Of a stretch of DNA of 9,204 bases, positions 5,818 through 9,204 are shown piece after piece (the first letter of the stretch is position 1; the number at the start of each line of letters is the position of its first letter). A program made the translations under genes and the position numbers. The notes beneath the pieces are model-generated. The model made no database searches. It saw only the letters and a list, made by a program, of their open reading frames with translations, and had not been told where the DNA came from. Source of the DNA: Candidatus Tenebribacter mawsonii (GTDB taxonomy: Bacteria; Cloacimonadota; Cloacimonadia; Cloacimonadales; TCS61); NCBI GenBank assembly GCA_030765665.1, contig JAVCCD010000152.1, forward strand, positions 1 to 9,204, read 5' to 3'.

Positions 5818-8800
5818 TTATTTGAGAAGCAGCATTTTTTTCATGGATGTTGATTTCCCTGCAGAAATTTTGTAGAAATAAATTCCCGATGCAATTGATT
5901 TATTGTTGCTGTCTTTACCATCCCACTCAATAGAATGCTGACCAATTGAAAGTTGTTCATTAATTAATTGTTTCACTTTTTGACCTTTAACATTGTAAAC
6001 GATAATGGAAACATCGGATTCCGAAGCAAGGTCGAAAGATATTGTAGTAGTTGGATTGAACGGATTGGGGAAGTTGGTTAGAGAAAGAATATTTCCTGCA
6101 ATTGGTGTAGTGTTTTGATCGTCTTCTTCCAAGTAGAATGAGAACTGAGATTCCAGCTCTCTAACCTTAGCCCGGTAATCATCGAAAGTTGCAGTTTTTA
6201 CAGTACAATTAACAGGTAAGCCCCTATCACCACCTTCAGCAAGTTCCATATAACAATAACCTTCATCGATCATCGCCATTACAACTTCATCCGGTATTTG
6301 AGAATTATTAATGATAGTTTCCAGACGATCTATTGCTGTTAGATAGTCCATATCTTTCATATAGGATTTTGTTTTTACATCTTCTTTTGCTTTAAAAAGA
6401 GAAGTATCCTCACCTATCTGGATATTATCAATGTAAGAGCGAAGAGCAGCATAATCTTGATCAGTATAATTCTCGATAAATAACAATCCTCTGATGGAAG
6501 TGGCAGCTTCGTTAGTATTTGGATATATTGTTATAATTTGCTGGAATATCGTTTCAGCAGCAGTATAATTTTCGTTTTGCATTTCATCGAGAGCAGAATA
6601 GAGCATTTCTCTTTCCGGGGATACTTCACCTGTATCGAAGCGAAATGCTTCATATCTAGGAAAAAACCTTCGTTCATTGTTTTGATGATTTATGTCATTC
6701 CCTCTTACATTTATTGATTGTTCAATTCCATCCCACTGATATGCCTTTAGAATGTATTGATCATTACCTCCGGCGTTTCCATCTAAATCTTGAATAGTAT
6801 TCCCCTCTTCCGCCCAGTTGTAAGAATTCTGTACGCTTACATATTCGGCATAAAGATTATTGAGAATAGTGTTATTTGTCAAATCCAGAAATGTACCTGT
6901 TTTTGTAAGTAATCCGTGTTGTTCATTTAATTGGATGGTATTATTATCAATATTTACATACTGACCGTAAGTTTCTATACCGCATCCTGTGTTTCCCTGA
7001 ATTATTGTATTCAATATCTCTGATCCTAAACTTGCAGAATAGTTTAAATGAATACCATCACAAAAAGAGTTCAGTAGTCCTCCATTTATATCACGACCAT
7101 TATCTTCAATCAAAGCCCAATCAATATAAACAGGAGAATCGTAAACTACAATTGGGGTTTTATAATTATAACTGATGTTACAACGGTTAAAAGCACTTTC
7201 ACCTGAAATCAATAAATTATGCCCTTGACGTGCTACAATCTGTCCGGCATCGGTGAAATCGGTCAAATACAAATTAAGATTTGCTACAACATTCGCTGCA
7301 TCAGGAGTACTGCCAATTACAAGATTACTAATACCGGAAATGTCGCAATTAACAAACCAGAAATCTTCTTCGTGATCCGGATTGTTGATATAAATACCAT
7401 CCCATAATTCTCCTAAGGTAGAGGAGATTGTTATAACTGGATCACCCGGTTGAAGATTGTCTGGATTATCTGTTGTAATCCTGCCACCATTTTTAGCAAT
7501 GATGCGGTCACCGGGGATAACCAATTCTTCAACATATGTTGTAGGTGTGAAACCAGTGATAGTGCTGCCCCAGTCGAGGAAGAGTTTGGCATCTGAACCA
7601 TTTATGTTAACAGAAGAAGCATGCGAGAGATTAAATTCAGAGCCATTCATAAGATTAACCTGCCCGTTTATAGTAAATTCACATTCATCAAGAAAGAATA
7701 CTTCAACACCCGATTCGATTGTAAGTTCATCATTTACTATAATATCTCCAACAACATAATATGGTGAATTATTTGAAGACCATGTACCTGAAACAATACC
7801 GCTAATTTCATGATTTGTATTGTTAAAATTTTCGTATCTAATTATATCACCTTGTCGGGGTATATAAACAAGTTCATCATCAATTATTTCTTCAAGCCCA
7901 CTAGAATAATCTGAATCAGTTCTTACAGATCTAAAGGGATTATCATCTTCTTCTAATCCATCATAATAACAAAGGTAATAACTACTTGCGGTTGCATCAC
8001 CATAATCTCTAAATGAATACATAGCTTCCCCATCGGAAAAGACGAAATTTTTTTCGCAATTATTCCATGTTCTCATTTCCTTAACTGCATTATGTAAACC
8101 TAAAAGTACATTTCCATCACAATATTTGATATTAGCTATAATCCAATGAAAATATCTCTCGGAATCAACTATTTGATAATTTCCAATTTGTTCGGTTTTA
8201 TAGAAAAACCCCATATCTGTGAACCACGTAGGAAATAGACCTTCTATCATACTGTCTAATTGTTCAATATATGGTGATCTAATAGTTCCATTATGCTCGA
8301 AAGTATAACAAGGTTCATCTGGATCTGATACTAATTCATAATCCCAAACAAAAGGATGTGGGTCAGGAATTCCGCTATTTCCCCCACTAGCTTGTCTTGC
8401 ATGACCTAATACAATTGTAGCGTTCTGTTCATAACCTTGTTGGTTGAAAATATGATATTTAGCATTATTGTATTCACTATAATTAGTAGAATTACTACTA
8501 CGAAATACTTGATTATTTGGATCCGATGAGTTCCACAATTCTTGTATCGAATTGTCGTTGCAGTTATAATATATAATACCATAACCATTGCTATTCTGTG
8601 TTGTTTGATATTCTAAAAATTCATCACCTACAGGGAGCCATAGATAATCATATGGATCGTTACCTCCACAAGTAGGATATGGTTCACCAAACTGAGATAA
8701 TTCATGAATCTCATATCCGTATGTTGAGAGCATACCAAACATATCACAATCTGCATATAAAACAACTGAACTAAAACTCATAACAAAAATTAGCATTATG

Positions 8801-8832
8801 AATAAAACTAAATTCTTTTTTTCGCTAAACAT
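5818..8832 (-). CDS. Exported class II glutamine amidotransferase-like domain fused to beta-helix, TPR-like segment and FlgD-type sorting tail, 1004 aa
   Basis: Residues 1-27 are a signal peptide (FSEKKNLV, hydrophobic core, VVLYA). D28-C29-D-M-F-G-M-L starts an Ntn-type domain like YafJ amidotransferases, with NGYGIIYY (82-89), GHAR (143-146), PHPF (158-161), FEHNG (178-182), DSE (223-225) and FSDGE (265-269). Cys29 is the expected nucleophile. About 345-690 is a parallel beta-helix that opens with SGTWSSNNSPYYVVGD and contains LFLDWGSTITGF. About 735-900 is helical and TPR-like (MQNENYTAAETIFQQII). Residues 917-1004 are the sorting tail, with NFPNPFNPTTTI, YNVKGQKV and KKMLLLK. The family would hydrolyse an amide, but here it would act outside the cytoplasm, so the substrate is unknown; an extracellular peptide, glutamine or cell-wall amide is possible. 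Start chosen at 8832 (GGAG 6 nt upstream), because the ATG at 8844 overlaps that site. The gene ends in TAA. It is a complete version of the interrupted gene at 94-3135. Confidence 0.8.
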   Translation of the reverse strand: MFSEKKNLVLFIMLIFVMSFSSVVLYADCDMFGMLSTYGYEIHELSQFGEPYPTCGGNDPYDYLWLPVGDEFLEYQTTQNSNGYGIIYYNCNDNSIQELWNSSDPNNQVFRSSNSTNYSEYNNAKYHIFNQQGYEQNATIVLGHARQASGGNSGIPDPHPFVWDYELVSDPDEPCYTFEHNGTIRSPYIEQLDSMIEGLFPTWFTDMGFFYKTEQIGNYQIVDSERYFHWIIANIKYCDGNVLLGLHNAVKEMRTWNNCEKNFVFSDGEAMYSFRDYGDATASSYYLCYYDGLEEDDNPFRSVRTDSDYSSGLEEIIDDELVYIPRQGDIIRYENFNNTNHEISGIVSGTWSSNNSPYYVVGDIIVNDELTIESGVEVFFLDECEFTINGQVNLMNGSEFNLSHASSVNINGSDAKLFLDWGSTITGFTPTTYVEELVIPGDRIIAKNGGRITTDNPDNLQPGDPVITISSTLGELWDGIYINNPDHEEDFWFVNCDISGISNLVIGSTPDAANVVANLNLYLTDFTDAGQIVARQGHNLLISGESAFNRCNISYNYKTPIVVYDSPVYIDWALIEDNGRDINGGLLNSFCDGIHLNYSASLGSEILNTIIQGNTGCGIETYGQYVNIDNNTIQLNEQHGLLTKTGTFLDLTNNTILNNLYAEYVSVQNSYNWAEEGNTIQDLDGNAGGNDQYILKAYQWDGIEQSINVRGNDINHQNNERRFFPRYEAFRFDTGEVSPEREMLYSALDEMQNENYTAAETIFQQIITIYPNTNEAATSIRGLLFIENYTDQDYAALRSYIDNIQIGEDTSLFKAKEDVKTKSYMKDMDYLTAIDRLETIINNSQIPDEVVMAMIDEGYCYMELAEGGDRGLPVNCTVKTATFDDYRAKVRELESQFSFYLEEDDQNTTPIAGNILSLTNFPNPFNPTTTISFDLASESDVSIIVYNVKGQKVKQLINEQLSIGQHSIEWDGKDSNNKSIASGIYFYKISAGKSTSMKKMLLLK

Positions 8833-8960
8833 AATAAACTCCATTTTAATTTTTTTGTTTTTTTTGGTAAATATTACTTCATAGGTAGTTATTAAGTATT
8901 CAACTTAATATACGAGAATTATTTCTCTACAATCATAGGCTTCTCCTATTTTGTTTTTTT
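8833..8960 (-). promoter_or_regulatory. Leader of the 1004-aa gene with two dyads
   Basis: Minus-strand order: an A-rich tract, AGGAGAAGCCTATGATT, a GAGAA-ATAA-TTCTC dyad, TATATTAAG, a TTAAGT-TGAAT-ACTTAA dyad (8892-8908), another A-rich tract, and GGAG 6 nt before the ATG at 8832. The leader of the interrupted paralogue has the same order with scattered substitutions. In the other copy both dyads keep their outer arms (GAGA/TCTC and TTAAGT/ACTTGA), so they may be operator or leader-RNA elements. No convincing sigma-factor consensus pair can be placed. Confidence 0.5.
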
Positions 8961-8966
8961 TATGGT

Positions 8967-9089
8967 GTATAATGTTCGAGCACGCTGCGGAATCGGAAGA
9001 TTCCGCCCAGACAAACCAACCAAAGTTTGAATCGGGACGATTCAGACGAAAGCGGACAGATAACCCAACCGCAGGTGCTTTTGTTATGC
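8967..9089 (+). repeat. attC-like recombination site (long, VCR-sized)
   Basis: On the + strand GTATAAT (8967-8973) pairs with GTTATGC (9083-9089) through five Watson-Crick pairs and two T/G wobbles. Inside, AGCAC-G-CTGCGG (8979-8990) pairs perfectly with CCGCAG-GTGCT (9069-9079), leaving one unpaired G at 8984. Spacers are GTTCG on the left and TTT on the right. The extra base on the left L arm and the conserved GTT at the right end both give a + strand orientation. The 123-nt length is like Vibrio repeats. The loop holds two more hairpins: GCGGAATC/GATTCCGC (8987-8994 with 8999-9006) and TGAATCG/CGATTCA (9028-9034 with 9038-9044). Weak points are AAT instead of AAC in the left R box, no integrase in view, and neighbouring genes on the opposite strand. 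Confidence 0.5.
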
Positions 9090-9204
9090 GTTTCAATCAT
9101 TTTTCAAAAAACATAATGAAACCAGAAAATTAATAAATCTGAGAATATTAATAAAATCAAATCAAACCTAACAGCTGAAAAATCATTTAAACGTTAAGAA
9201 GCAC
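9090..9204. other. AT-rich spacer with no recognisable gene
   Basis: After the attC-like site, the last 115 bp are AT-rich. Stops are frequent, and no frame shows a conserved motif. The minus-strand end (GTGCTTCTTAACG at 9204) faintly recalls the MLLLK-coding end of the sorting tails, but the stretch is too short to call a further gene. Taken with 8833-9089, the whole 372-bp gene-free stretch is leader, then the attC-like site, then this spacer. Confidence 0.4.

Noticed and set aside
8744..8758. Lipoprotein lipobox at LYADC
   Set aside because: Asp immediately before Cys does not fit a lipobox, which needs a small residue there. The motifs after the Cys fit an Ntn amidotransferase start better.

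Overview
The window is AT-rich and carries three long secreted-protein reading frames, all on the minus strand, separated by palindrome-rich spacers. All three proteins end in the same kind of ~85-residue tail: a YPNPFNP motif, then a FlgD-type Ig-like fold, then SGIYFYK and a basic MLLLK terminus. That tail, with large beta-helix surface proteins and GGAG-type ribosome binding sites, suggests a member of the FCB (Fibrobacteres-Chlorobi-Bacteroidetes) supergroup, with Cloacimonadota or a related candidate phylum my best guess. The species cannot be named from this sequence. No integrase, transposase, tRNA, rRNA or CRISPR array is visible.

Layout in minus-strand transcription order. (1) 9204-8833: a spacer with an integron attC-like folded site (8967-9089), then a leader. 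(2) 8832-5818: an intact 1004-aa protein made of signal peptide, class II (Ntn-type) glutamine-amidotransferase-like domain, parallel beta-helix, TPR-like helical segment and sorting tail. (3) 5817-5537: a 281-bp spacer packed with hairpins and three copies of a 15-16 bp palindromic motif. (4) 5536-3356: a 726-aa beta-helix protein with a carboxypeptidase-regulatory-like domain and the same tail. (5) 3355-3136: a second, shorter attC-like site (3268-3337), then a leader resembling the one in (1). (6) 3135-94: a paralogue of the 1004-aa protein, interrupted by one in-frame TAG at 2058-2056. The stop lies between the amidotransferase-like domain and the beta-helix. (7) 93-1: more hairpins.

The central observation is a duplicated gene for an exported amidotransferase-like domain joined to a large beta-helix and a sorting tail. 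The family is normally cytoplasmic and relies on an N-terminal cysteine, so export plus cell-surface sorting is unusual. One copy is intact; the other is split by a single nonsense codon into a possibly functional enzyme-only half and a silent surface half. The beta-helix protein between them shares the tail and probably the same export route. The two attC-like sites have matching geometry and orientation, suggesting the region may have been assembled by cassette capture. That is inference, because no integrase is present and both sites deviate from the consensus.
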